Of a stretch of DNA of 38,154 nt, positions 19,231-28,200 are shown in pieces; positions within the stretch are counted from its first letter, which is position 1, and each line of letters starts with the position of its first letter. The position numbers were made by a program, and so were the translations under genes. Source of the stretch: Bacillota bacterium (GTDB lineage Bacteria; Bacillota; Clostridia; Oscillospirales; Ruminococcaceae); NCBI GenBank assembly GCA_023457355.1, contig JAEWLW010000004.1, forward strand, positions 1 to 38,154, written 5' to 3'. The notes below the pieces were generated by a model. That model had not been told where the DNA came from and made no database searches. It saw nothing but the letters and a program-made list of their open reading frames with translations.

Positions 19231-21246
19231 ATGAACCAAACTTTGAAGTTCTCGTTCCGGAACTTGTTTTTGTCCTGTGTGTGCTTGCTTCTGTTTGCAT
19301 GCGGCGGGAATCCGGAGATAATTTCTCCCGACGGGCGCACACGCCTTTCGTTCGTGACGGGCGCCGACGGCTGCATGGCCTATACCGTCGAACGCGACGG
19401 CAAACCTTTGATCCTTCCTTCTGCCTTGGGCCTCGTGGTGCAAGAACGGAACCTCGCCGGCGGCTTTTCGGTACGGGAGATTGTGAAAAGGTCCGTGGAC
19501 GAAACATGGACGCAGCCGTGGGGCGAAAATAAAATCCTGCGCGATTGCCACAACGAAATGACGGCGGTATTGAAAAACGACGACGGCGTGTTGCTGACGC
19601 TTCGTTTCCGGGCTTTTGACGACGGTGTGGCATTCCGCTATGAATGGGAGGTGCCGGACCTCGATTCGCTGACCGTCACCGATGAACTGACCGAATTCCG
19701 CTTCGCCGAAGACGGCGTGTCGTGGTCGATTCCTGGAAATTTCAACACCTATGAATTGTTGTATCGCGAACTGCCGGTTTCGGCCGTCGAAAACGCCAAT
19801 ACGCCTTTCACATTCCGTGTGGACGGCACATACGGTTCGATTCACGAAGCGGCGCTGTACGATTTCCCCGAAATGAATTTCTACCGGACCGATTCGCTGG
19901 CCTTCAAAGCCGAGTTGGCTCCGCTGCCTGACGGTATAAAGGCTCGTATTCCCTCGAAATTCATGACGGCGTGGCGGACGATCCAAGTGGGAGACAAAGC
20001 GGTGGACCTGATCAACTCGTCGCTGATCCTTAACCTGAACGAGCCTTCGAAGATTGCTGACACTTCGTGGATCAAACCGCAGAAATATATCGGCGTATGG
20101 TGGGGACTGCATCTCGGCACCCATACATGGACAATGGGACCCCGGCATGGAGCGACGACGGAGAATGCTCTGCGTCATATTGACTTCGCAGCGGCGAACA
20201 ATATTCAGGGAGTGTTGTTCGAAGGGTGGAACGAAGGCTGGGAGAACTGGGGTAAAACGCAGCACTTCGATTATGTGAAGCCCTATGCAGATTTCGATCT
20301 CGACCGCATTGCCGCGTATGCCCGGGAGAAGAACATCGAGTTGTGGATGCACAATGAAACGGGTGGTAATATTCCTGAATATGAAGCGGCTCTGGAAACG
20401 GCTATACAGCGCTATGCCGGATTGGGTGTGCATGCCGTCAAAACGGGATATGCCGGAGGCTTCAGGGACGGCCAGCTCCACCACTCGCAGTATGGCGTGC
20501 GGCACTACCAGCGTGTCGTCGAGACGGCGGCCCGTTATGGGATCGTCATCGATGCCCACGAGCCGATCAAGGATACGGGCATTCGCCGCACGTGGCCCAA
20601 TATGATGACCCGGGAGGGGGCACGCGGCATGGAGTGGAACGCATGGTCGGAAGGGAACTCCGCGGAGTATCTCTGTACGCTGCCTTTCGTACGGCTCCTG
20701 AGCGGTCCGATGGATTATACGCCGGGGGTATTCGATCTTGATTACTCGCGCGTCCGGGGCCGGGAAACCGGAATGCAGGAGTGGAACGGCGACAACAATT
20801 CGTGTTGTATCAAGACTACGCTGGCACGTCAGATTGCCAACTGGGTGATTATTTATTCTCCGCTTCAGATGGCGTCCGATCTGATCGAAAACTACGAGGG
20901 ACATCCGGCTTTCCAATTCTTCCGGGATTTCGATGCCGACTGTGACTGGTCCGAAGCATTGCAGGGTGAACCCGGCGAATATATTGTCGTCGTACGCCGT
21001 GCGGATGACAGTTTCTTCCTGGGCGCCGGCACGAACGATGAGCCCCGGACATTGACCCAGAAACTCGGCTTCCTGAAGTCCGGTATGACTTATACTGCAA
21101 CGATCTATGCCGACGCTCCGGATTCTGCGGAGAATCCCGAAAACTATCGCATCGAAAAACGGACCGTGACTTCTGCCGATATGCTCGAAATTGCAATGAC
21201 TGCCCGTGGCGGGCAAGCCGTGACGTTTGTTCCCGTAAATGAATAG
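19231..21246 (+). CDS. GH97 alpha-glucosidase-like lipoprotein (inverting type)
   Basis: A 671-residue GH97 enzyme with lipobox LFAC (Cys24). The N-terminal super-sandwich (about 28-280), the (beta/alpha)8 barrel (about 285-560) and the C-terminal sandwich are all present. GH97 has two mechanisms: retaining alpha-galactosidases carry an Asp nucleophile in a VK(V/I)DF strand, while inverting alpha-glucosidases such as SusB lack it and use Glu bases. Here that strand reads VKTGYAGG near 403-410, and Glu residues occur in DAHEP (Glu444) and REGARGME (Glu462, Glu468), so the inverting alpha-glucosidase type is favoured. Calcium dependence is expected. The gene starts 49 bp after the acyltransferase in an AT-rich gap and overlaps the following GH65 frame by 8 bp if that gene starts at 21239. 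Confidence 0.88.
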   Translation: MNQTLKFSFRNLFLSCVCLLLFACGGNPEIISPDGRTRLSFVTGADGCMAYTVERDGKPLILPSALGLVVQERNLAGGFSVREIVKRSVDETWTQPWGENKILRDCHNEMTAVLKNDDGVLLTLRFRAFDDGVAFRYEWEVPDLDSLTVTDELTEFRFAEDGVSWSIPGNFNTYELLYRELPVSAVENANTPFTFRVDGTYGSIHEAALYDFPEMNFYRTDSLAFKAELAPLPDGIKARIPSKFMTAWRTIQVGDKAVDLINSSLILNLNEPSKIADTSWIKPQKYIGVWWGLHLGTHTWTMGPRHGATTENALRHIDFAAANNIQGVLFEGWNEGWENWGKTQHFDYVKPYADFDLDRIAAYAREKNIELWMHNETGGNIPEYEAALETAIQRYAGLGVHAVKTGYAGGFRDGQLHHSQYGVRHYQRVVETAARYGIVIDAHEPIKDTGIRRTWPNMMTREGARGMEWNAWSEGNSAEYLCTLPFVRLLSGPMDYTPGVFDLDYSRVRGRETGMQEWNGDNNSCCIKTTLARQIANWVIIYSPLQMASDLIENYEGHPAFQFFRDFDADCDWSEALQGEPGEYIVVVRRADDSFFLGAGTNDEPRTLTQKLGFLKSGMTYTATIYADAPDSAENPENYRIEKRTVTSADMLEIAMTARGGQAVTFVPVNE

Positions 21247-23245
21247 AACCATGATGAGACTTGTTTTTTGGGTCGTGCTGCTGGCGGTCGTTCCGCTGTC
21301 GGTCGATGCCCGCAGCGAAGGGTGGGTAATTACCGCACGAGATACCACGGCTGATTATTTTGCCGTCGCCATGGCCAACGGAGAAATTGGCGTAGCCGTG
21401 GATCGGGAGCCTTTTGCCCTCGGTTCTGTGATTCTGGGAGGGAGTTATGAGCCGGGGTTCGGAGATGATGTGAGTCGTATTCTGGAAGGGATCAATCCGC
21501 TGGGGTTGACAATGGCTGTCGATGGTCATCGATTCGATCCGTCGGAGATCCGTCCACAGCATCAGTCGGTCGATATGCGGCGTGCAGTGCACACGACCCG
21601 TTTTTCAACGGACGGTGTGACGGTCGTCTATCGTATACGGGCCTTGCGGAACATGCCTTACGCTCTTATGACAGAGGTGGAAGTGACGGCGGAACGCGAT
21701 GCAGAGGTTCTTTTTTCAAACGGTCATACCGTTCCCGGAGAGTTCGCCGACACCCTGCGGGAGTCGCGCACGGTCGGATGTGAGGACGGCAGCCGTATTG
21801 CCGTACAGCGCACTTCCGGCAGTTACAACCGCGGCCGCGACCATATTGTGGCTTCGTCGACTTTTCTTTGCGGTGAAGGGTGCGAAGCGGTCTCACCGGA
21901 AAGCGTGAGGATTGTTCTGCGCAAGGGCGGCCGGGCGTCGTTCTCCCTTGTGGGAACAATCTGTACTACAGCCGCTTTCGCCGACCCGTGGAATGAATCG
22001 GAAAGGCAGGCTATTTATGCAGCCCGGGAGGGAGCGGCGCAACTCGTTGCGGCACACGAACGGAAATGGGCGGAGTTGTGGCAGGGCGATATCGAGATCG
22101 AAGGCGATCCCACGGCACAGTTGGATGTGCGTTTCGCCTTGTTCAACCTTTACGGCTCTATCCGTGAAGGCAGTCGCCGGAGTATTCCGCCGATGGGCCT
22201 TTCGGCCCGGGGCTTTTACAACGGTCATATCTTCTGGGATTCTGAGATCTGGATGTATCCGGCGCTGCTGGTGCTCCGGCCCTGCCTGGCGCGCCAGATG
22301 CTCGATTACCGAACCGACGGACTCGATGCGGCCCGTCGTCGGGCCTACGCCCACGGCTATCGGGGCGCGATGTTCCCCTGGGAAGGGGATGACCGGGGCG
22401 AGGAGGCTACGCCGACCTTTGCCCTCACCGGTCCGCTCGAACATCATATTACAGCCGATATCGCCATCGCCAGCTGGAACTATTACTGTGTGACGCAGGA
22501 CCGGGAGTGGCTGCGCCGCGAGGGTTTCCCGCTGATGCGCGAGGCTGCACGTTTCTGGTGCGATCGCGTTACGGCGAATGCCGACGGCAGCTACTCGATC
22601 CGCAATGTGATCGGAGCCAACGAATACGCCGTCGGTGTCACGGACAATGCCTTTACCAACGGCGCGGCCCGCCGGGCACTGGAGTACGCTTCGGCTGCGG
22701 CGGAGCTTTGCGGCGAGCGTCCCGATCCGCAGTGGAGTGCGGTAGCCGCGGGCCTTCGCATCCCGCACTTCGCCGACGGAACGACGCGCGAGCATGCCGG
22801 CTACGACGGCGAGATGATCAAACAGGCCGATGCCAACCTGCTGGGCTATCCGCTGGGCATCGTGACCGGACGCGAAGCTCAGTTGCGCGATCTGGAATAC
22901 TACGAGCGCCGAATCGATCCGCGTAACGGTCCGGCGATGAGTTACTCGGTTTTTGCGATTCAGTATGCCCGGCTCGGAATGGCCGAAAAAGCCTGCGAAA
23001 TGTTCCGTCGCTCCTACTTGCCCAACCTGCGGCCGCCGTTCGGGGTGTTTGCCGAAACGGCCACCAGCGGCAATCCCTATTTCATGACGGGTGCGGGCGG
23101 CATGTTGCAGGCCGTGCTGTTCGGATTCGGCGGGCTGGAGATTACGGCGGACGGTCTCGTGCAGCGCCCGTCTGTCCTGCCGCCGCAATGGAAGAATCTG
23201 AGAATCAAAATAAATGGTAAAATCTATCAGGCAACGAACCAATAA
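21239..23245 (+). CDS. GH65-family alpha-glucosidase (kojibiose hydrolase/PGGHG-like)
   Basis: A 668-residue GH65 protein with a signal peptide (cleavage near VDAR, residue 24). ATG at 21239 overlaps the GH97 stop; 21251 and 21254 are alternative starts. The N-terminal beta-sandwich (about 30-270) and (alpha/alpha)6 barrel (about 290-640) are present. WDSE (Asp334, Glu336), ANEY (Glu462) and KQAD (528-531) are GH65 landmarks. Glu606 in FAETATSGNPYF lies 144 residues after Glu462. As I recall, the hydrolytic GH65 enzymes have their acid and base at the same spacing (human PGGHG Glu430/Glu574; Flavobacterium kojibiose hydrolase Glu472/Glu616), whereas phosphorylases use phosphate instead of a base. 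An exported location also fits a hydrolase, since phosphorylases are cytosolic. Predicted activity: release of glucose from Glc-alpha-1,2-Glc or Glc-alpha-1,2-Gal. Confidence 0.85.
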   Translation: MNRTMMRLVFWVVLLAVVPLSVDARSEGWVITARDTTADYFAVAMANGEIGVAVDREPFALGSVILGGSYEPGFGDDVSRILEGINPLGLTMAVDGHRFDPSEIRPQHQSVDMRRAVHTTRFSTDGVTVVYRIRALRNMPYALMTEVEVTAERDAEVLFSNGHTVPGEFADTLRESRTVGCEDGSRIAVQRTSGSYNRGRDHIVASSTFLCGEGCEAVSPESVRIVLRKGGRASFSLVGTICTTAAFADPWNESERQAIYAAREGAAQLVAAHERKWAELWQGDIEIEGDPTAQLDVRFALFNLYGSIREGSRRSIPPMGLSARGFYNGHIFWDSEIWMYPALLVLRPCLARQMLDYRTDGLDAARRRAYAHGYRGAMFPWEGDDRGEEATPTFALTGPLEHHITADIAIASWNYYCVTQDREWLRREGFPLMREAARFWCDRVTANADGSYSIRNVIGANEYAVGVTDNAFTNGAARRALEYASAAAELCGERPDPQWSAVAAGLRIPHFADGTTREHAGYDGEMIKQADANLLGYPLGIVTGREAQLRDLEYYERRIDPRNGPAMSYSVFAIQYARLGMAEKACEMFRRSYLPNLRPPFGVFAETATSGNPYFMTGAGGMLQAVLFGFGGLEITADGLVQRPSVLPPQWKNLRIKINGKIYQATNQ

Positions 23246-23253
23246 ATATTCCG

Positions 23254-24090
23254 ATGAAAAAGACAATGCTTTTTTTGCTGCTTGCGTTCTGTCTCTCGAA
23301 CTCGGTCCAGGCCGGTCAGGATGCAGTATCTATCAAACTGATTTCTTTCAATATGCGTACCAGTTGGGGGCGCGACGGCGACAACAGTTGGCCGAACCGT
23401 CGTCACGCCACGGCGCAAATGCTCCGGCAGGAGGCTCCCGATGTGATGGGCGTGCAGGAAGCCATGCAAGACCAGTTGTATTACATCGACACCGAATGTC
23501 CCCGGTATGCCCGTGTCGGCGAAGATCGTGACGGCGGGGCCGAAGGCGGCGAAACGATGGCGGTGTTCTACCTCCGCGACCGGTTCGAACTGCTGGACAG
23601 CGGCACCTTCTGGATCAGCGAGACTCCCGACAACGTGTCGCGCGGATGGGATGCCGCCTGCAACCGCACGGTAACATGGGTCGAATTGCGCGACAAGAGT
23701 TCGGGCAAAGAGTTTTTCTATTTCAACACTCACCTCGACCACCAAGGGAAAATTGCCCGTGAGGAGGGCGTGAAACTGATCGTGACGAAGATTCGACAGA
23801 TTGCCGGTAAGAAAGCGGCGGTTATCTTGGGCGGAGACCTTAATACATCCATTGACAATCCGCATCTCAAGCCGTTGACCAGACTGATGGCTTCGGCACG
23901 CGATACAGCGGCGGAAACCGATCAAAAGGGAACATTCAATGGTTTCGGATCGGCTCCGGACACGATTATTCTCGATCATCTTTTCTACCGCGGCAGGATG
24001 AAATGTCGAAAGTTCGTCACCCTCGACGGCGATTACGGGGCGCCTTACATTTCGGATCACTATCCGATAGCAATGGTTTTTACGCTCTGA
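23254..24090 (+). CDS. Secreted endonuclease/exonuclease/phosphatase (EEP) family protein
   Basis: A 278-residue EEP-fold metal-dependent phosphoesterase with a signal peptide (cleavage near VQA, residue 20). Family motifs are complete: FN at 32-33, QE at 68-69 with the metal-binding Glu69, NTHLDH at 158-163, GDLN at 194-197 with Asp195 and Asn197, DH at 241-242, and SDH at 267-269 with the catalytic Asp-His. The fold covers nucleases, sphingomyelinases, inositol-phosphate phosphatases and other phosphodiesterases. It begins 8 bp after the GH65 stop and is the last gene of the run, so it is presumably co-expressed with the glycosidases. The target could be a phosphodiester or phosphomonoester attached to the glycan; sequence alone does not say which. 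Confidence 0.87.
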   Translation: MKKTMLFLLLAFCLSNSVQAGQDAVSIKLISFNMRTSWGRDGDNSWPNRRHATAQMLRQEAPDVMGVQEAMQDQLYYIDTECPRYARVGEDRDGGAEGGETMAVFYLRDRFELLDSGTFWISETPDNVSRGWDAACNRTVTWVELRDKSSGKEFFYFNTHLDHQGKIAREEGVKLIVTKIRQIAGKKAAVILGGDLNTSIDNPHLKPLTRLMASARDTAAETDQKGTFNGFGSAPDTIILDHLFYRGRMKCRKFVTLDGDYGAPYISDHYPIAMVFTL

Positions 24091-24093
24091 AAG

Positions 24094-24126
24094 CGACGAG
24101 GCCGATTCGTCGAACCGGCCTCGTCG
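24094..24126. terminator. Hairpin between convergent genes (likely bidirectional terminator)
   Basis: A perfect 11-bp inverted repeat (24094-24104 pairing with 24116-24126, CGACGAGGCCG and its complement) encloses an 11-base loop. It begins four bases after the EEP stop and sits 23 bp from the stop of the opposing phosphoesterase gene, the normal place for a shared terminator. No U-run follows on either strand, so termination may be less than complete. Confidence 0.7.
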
Positions 24127-24149
24127 TACCGTCCGGAATTTGAACTCCG

Positions 24150-25007
24150 TTATCGGAGAGCCTGGATCAGTCCGGTTCGAGCGTCCGGTATTTCATCGAG
24201 CGGATAGTACCGGTGGATGATCGTTCGATCCTTGATGACAATAATCCGCACTCCCGAAGGAGCGTCTCCCAACGGTCGGCCCACGGCACTCGTGGTTATC
24301 ATTCCGATGTTGTCGTACGATGTCTCCGCGTTGTCGTGCAAATGTCCCGTAAAGACGGTTTGCACACCGGTTTCCCGGAACAGTTCGAAATATCTCCGGC
24401 GTTTTTCCGGCGAAATGGTCGAATAGCCGTCCGGTTCGTCGATTTGCCGGAGAAAGAACGGGTGGTGTGCGAAGACAAGAGATGTCCGGCTGGGCCTTTT
24501 CTTTTTGAGCGAACGGGCCAGCCACCGGAACTGATTCTCTTCTTTCGAGGGGTCCCGGGTTTCGTCTTTCAGGTAATCCGAGTTGATTCCGGTCAGTAGG
24601 ATCCCGTTCACACGCACACAGAAGCGGTCGATTCCGAGGTGTTTCGTGTAGGGTTCCACATCGACGGAACCCTCTTCCAGCCGGACGTCGTGGTTGCCCG
24701 GGAGATAAAGGGTCTTGATGCGGGGATTTATTTCTGCGACGATCCGCAGGAATTCCGTCCATTGGCTCTCGTCCGCTGCATTGTGCACGTAATCGCCGGT
24801 GAAGACGACGACATCGGGGCGGAGCCTGTTTATTGCTTCGACGGTTTTTGTGAGGGTGCGGGTTTCATAGGCCATGTCGCGGTTGTCGGCATAGAACCCC
24901 ATCTGGGGGTCCGAAACCTGCATGATGATCGTGACCGGAGATTTTTCCCTTGCGGATGTGAGTGCGGCCGTCAGACAGCAAAGAGTTGTTAAAATGATCT
25001 TTTTCAT
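24150..25007 (-). CDS. Secreted calcineurin-like metallophosphoesterase
   Basis: A 285-residue metallophosphoesterase. The start at 25007 (MKKIILTTL) gives a proper signal peptide (cleavage near TSA, residue 19) and lies about 17 bases downstream of a canonical promoter. An in-frame ATG at 25163 would put 52 non-signal residues in front and lies upstream of that promoter. Dimetal-site motifs are all present: SDPQ (Asp33, Gln35), GDYVHN (Asp72), GNHD (104-107), AHH (His181-His182) and GHLH (221-224). The DPQ variant of the first motif recalls the CPPED1/CSTP1-type phosphatases. It is the only minus-strand gene between the glycosidase cluster and susC and appears to be transcribed alone. It could remove phosphate from glycan fragments or be unrelated to glycan use. 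Confidence 0.87.
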   Translation of the reverse strand: MKKIILTTLCCLTAALTSAREKSPVTIIMQVSDPQMGFYADNRDMAYETRTLTKTVEAINRLRPDVVVFTGDYVHNAADESQWTEFLRIVAEINPRIKTLYLPGNHDVRLEEGSVDVEPYTKHLGIDRFCVRVNGILLTGINSDYLKDETRDPSKEENQFRWLARSLKKKRPSRTSLVFAHHPFFLRQIDEPDGYSTISPEKRRRYFELFRETGVQTVFTGHLHDNAETSYDNIGMITTSAVGRPLGDAPSGVRIIVIKDRTIIHRYYPLDEIPDARTGLIQALR

Positions 25008-25030
25008 TGGATTATAGATGAATGCATAGC

Positions 25031-25062
25031 CAAAAATAACGAATGGGTTGCCGAAATCCAAA
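25031..25062 (-). promoter_or_regulatory. Canonical Bacteroidota promoter of the metallophosphoesterase
   Basis: Read on the minus strand, TTTG (complement of 25059-25062) is followed after exactly 20 bases by TATTTTTG (complement of 25031-25038). Both boxes match the TTTG-N19..21-TAnnTTTG consensus exactly. The expected transcription start is about 15-20 bases before the ATG at 25007, which supports that start codon. Confidence 0.7.
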
Positions 25063-25145
25063 AAAAAACGAAGGAATCCCACTTTATTTTCCTTACGGTG
25101 TTTTTCCGGTAAAATTTCGACCTTTTTTCTAAATAAGAGAAGAAT
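25063..25145. other. Divergent intergenic region upstream of susC
   Basis: Part of the 292-bp gap between the metallophosphoesterase and susC. It is clearly richer in A and T than the coding sequence, with several A and T runs (for example 25060-25068 and 25122-25128). It probably contains the site bound by the PUL regulator upstream of the susC promoter. No gene, hairpin or obvious repeat pair was identified. Confidence 0.4.
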
Positions 25146-25178
25146 TTTGTATCGGCATTTCAACCGAAACTACTTTAT
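25146..25178 (+). promoter_or_regulatory. Candidate promoter of the susC operon
   Basis: TTTG at 25146-25149 is followed after 21 bases by TACTTTAT at 25171-25178. The -33 box is exact and the spacing is within the 19-21 range; the -7 box departs from TAnnTTTG at its last two positions. This predicts a leader of about 115 bases before the ATG at 25300. The -7 box shares TACTTTA with the HTCS promoter candidate at 5622. Confidence 0.45.
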
Positions 25179-25299
25179 CTGAAAATTGTAAAATGAAACA
25201 TGCTCATGACACACGTTTACGACATTACTTCTTATCCCGTTCTCTATTTGTAGTCGGGTCCCATCTCTACGAATCGCTAATGTTTGATCCCAGAAAATC

Positions 25300-28200
25300 A
25301 TGAAATGTATTAAGATTGATAATATGTTGCGGACTGCGCGGTTGATTATGCTCGCCGTGTTGTCCGGAGGTATTTTCGCGGTTCCTTGCGGAATATATGC
25401 ACAGTCTGCTCCCCGAACGGTTTCCGGTACTGTCACCGATGCGGCCACCGGAGAGCCGCTGATCGGAGCCACCGTACAGGTAAAAGGTGTGACCATCGGT
25501 ACTACGACGGACCTGAACGGAATGTTTTCGATCAACCTGCCGGCAAACCGGAAAACACTGCTTTTCTCCTATGTCGGGTATGAAGCCCAGGAGATTGCGG
25601 TTGGCCGTGAGAATTATCTCAACGTGGCGTTGAAACAGGACGCCAATGCGTTGGACGAAGTTGTGGTGGTGGGTTACGGCCAGCAAAAGAAAGGCATGCT
25701 GGTGAGCTCGGTACAGTCCATCGCTCCCGCGGAACTGCGGATGCCTTCGTCGAGTTTGTCGACCGGGTTTGCCGGACGCCTGGCCGGTGTGATCGCCGTG
25801 CAGCGCAATGGACAGCCCGGTGCCGACCAGGCGGATTTCTGGATACGCGGTATCTCCACGTTCGGTTCCGCGACCAAGCCGTTGATCATCCTTGACGGTG
25901 TGGCTATCGACGCGAATGAACTGAACGGGCTGGACCCGGAGATTATCGAGAGTTTTTCGGTGCTCAAGGATGCTACGGCGACCGCTCTCTATGGTTCGCG
26001 GGGAGCCAACGGCGTGATGATCGTTACGACGAAGAACGGTAAGAATCTGGATAAGCCGGTCATTAATTTTCGCTTCGAGACGGCTCTTTCGACTCCGACG
26101 AGCCGCCCGGAAACGGTCGATGCGGTGACCTACATGCAGATGTACAACGAGTCGGTTCTGACGCGCGGTACGGGGCAGATTCCTTATACGCAGGCGAAGA
26201 TCGACGGTACGCGGGCCGGCAGCAACAAATATATCTATCCGGATGTGGATTGGTACGATGAGATGTTTAAAAATTTGGCAGTCAACGAAAACTTTAACTT
26301 CAATATCCGCGGCGGCAGTTCGAGGGTCGATTACTTCATGAGCGCCACCGTCCGTCACGAGGAAGGTATGTTGAAGAACCTGAGCCGGGATTACTTCTCC
26401 TATAACAACAATTACTCGGTTTGGCGTTACGCTTTCCAGAACAATGTCAACGTCAATCTTACGAAGTCTACCAAAGTGTCGCTGAAAATCAACACCCAGC
26501 TCCGGGATACGCACGGGCCGGTGAAAAGCAGCGAAAACATTTTCGGAATGATCATGAACGGCAATCCCGCCGATATGCCGATAACCTTTCCCGACGATCC
26601 GACGGTAAACCATATCCGTTGGGGCGGCAAAGCCATGGTGAAGAATCCCGTGGCTGAAATGGTTACCGGCTACAAAGACGAGTTCCAGAGCGTATTGAAC
26701 GCCAATCTGAGTCTGGATCAGAATTTCGATTTCATCACCGAAGGGCTTTCCGCTTCGGCGCTGATCTCTTTCAAGAACTATTCCTATACCCAGACATCGC
26801 GTTCGGCAGGTTATAATTCCTACGAAATTTCGGGTACGCATACGGGCGATGACGGATTGGAAGACTATGATCTGGAGATCCGCGGCAACGAGCAAAGTAC
26901 GACACTCGCCACCTCCAGCAGTACTGACGGAGACCGCAAGATATATATCCAGGGAATGATCAACTATAACCGCAGTTTCGGCCGTCATGACGTGAGTGCT
27001 ATGGTCGTGTATAATCAGGAGGAGACTGCGCTCGGAAATCCCGGTAGTCTGTTCAGTTCTTTGCCCAAGCGTAAACAGGGCCTTGCGGGCCGTCTGACCT
27101 ACGGGTACGACAACCGTTACCTCATCGAGGCCAATTTCGGATACAACGGCAGTGAGAATTTCGCCGAGGGACGGCGCTTCGGCTTTTTCCCTTCGGTGGC
27201 CGTGGGATACGTGGTCAGTCAGGAGAAATTTTGGGCGCCTATCAAGAAGGCCGTCTCTTATTTCAAACTCCGCGGTTCGTACGGTCTTGTGGGCAACGAC
27301 AGCGAGGAGACGCGTTTCATGTACATGTCGGACCTCTCCCTTTCCGGAGCCGGATATACGACGGGCGCCGACGGGGAGTATACGCTGAGCGGTCCCGTTT
27401 ACAACCGTTTCGAGAATAAGAAGATCACTTGGGAAACCGGAGAAAAACTCAATGTCGGTGTCGATCTGCAATTTTATAACCGACTGAATGTAATGGTCGA
27501 TCTGTTTCAGGAGGTCCGGAGCGGTATTTTCCTGGAACGCGGCACAGTTCCGGCTTTTCTCGGAACGGCTACGACAAAAGTGTACGGCAATCTGGGTAAG
27601 GTGAGAAATCGCGGTTTGGATCTCTCGATGGATTATACCCATCAGATCGGCAAGGATTTCTTCATTTCTGCCAAAGGAACCTTCACCTTCGCCCGCAACC
27701 GGGTGCTCGAACAGGATGAGCCGGATTACCTGCAGTATCCCAATCTTTCGCGGGTCGGCCGTTCGGTCAATTCGTTCCTGCTTTATGAGGCGCAACGCCT
27801 GTTTATCGACAATAACGAGGTGAAATACAGTCCTGAACAACTGCTGGGCGGTGAAATCATGGCCGGCGACATCAAATACGTCAACCAGCCCGATGCGAAC
27901 GGCAACTACGACAACACGATCAATTCGAACGACCGTATTTATGCAGGGTATCCCGAAGTGCCGGAGATCGTCTACGGGTTCGGGTTTTCAGCGCAGTGGA
28001 AAGGACTCGATTTCTCGGTCTTCTTCCAGGGTACGGCCAATACGTCGCTCGTGATGAGCGGATTCCATCCGTTCGGTATCAATAACAATGTCAAGCGCAA
28101 CGTCATGCAGTTCGTCGCCGACGATTACTGGAGCGAAAGCAATCCGAATATCTATGCGGCCTATCCGCGGTTGAGCGTCGTGGAATACGGCAACAACACG

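Noticed and set aside
19216..21348. Open frame of 710 codons antisense to the GH97 gene
   Set aside because: Covers a clear GH97 on the other strand and shows no recognisable motif or signal peptide.
25008..25163. 52-residue N-terminal extension of the metallophosphoesterase
   Set aside because: It would place charged sequence before the signal peptide and put the start upstream of a consensus promoter.
25267..27840. Long open frame of 857 codons antisense to susC
   Set aside because: It lies entirely opposite a convincing SusC gene, has low-complexity His/Arg/Val-rich composition, no domain motif and no start context; such antisense frames arise from codon bias in moderately G+C-rich DNA.
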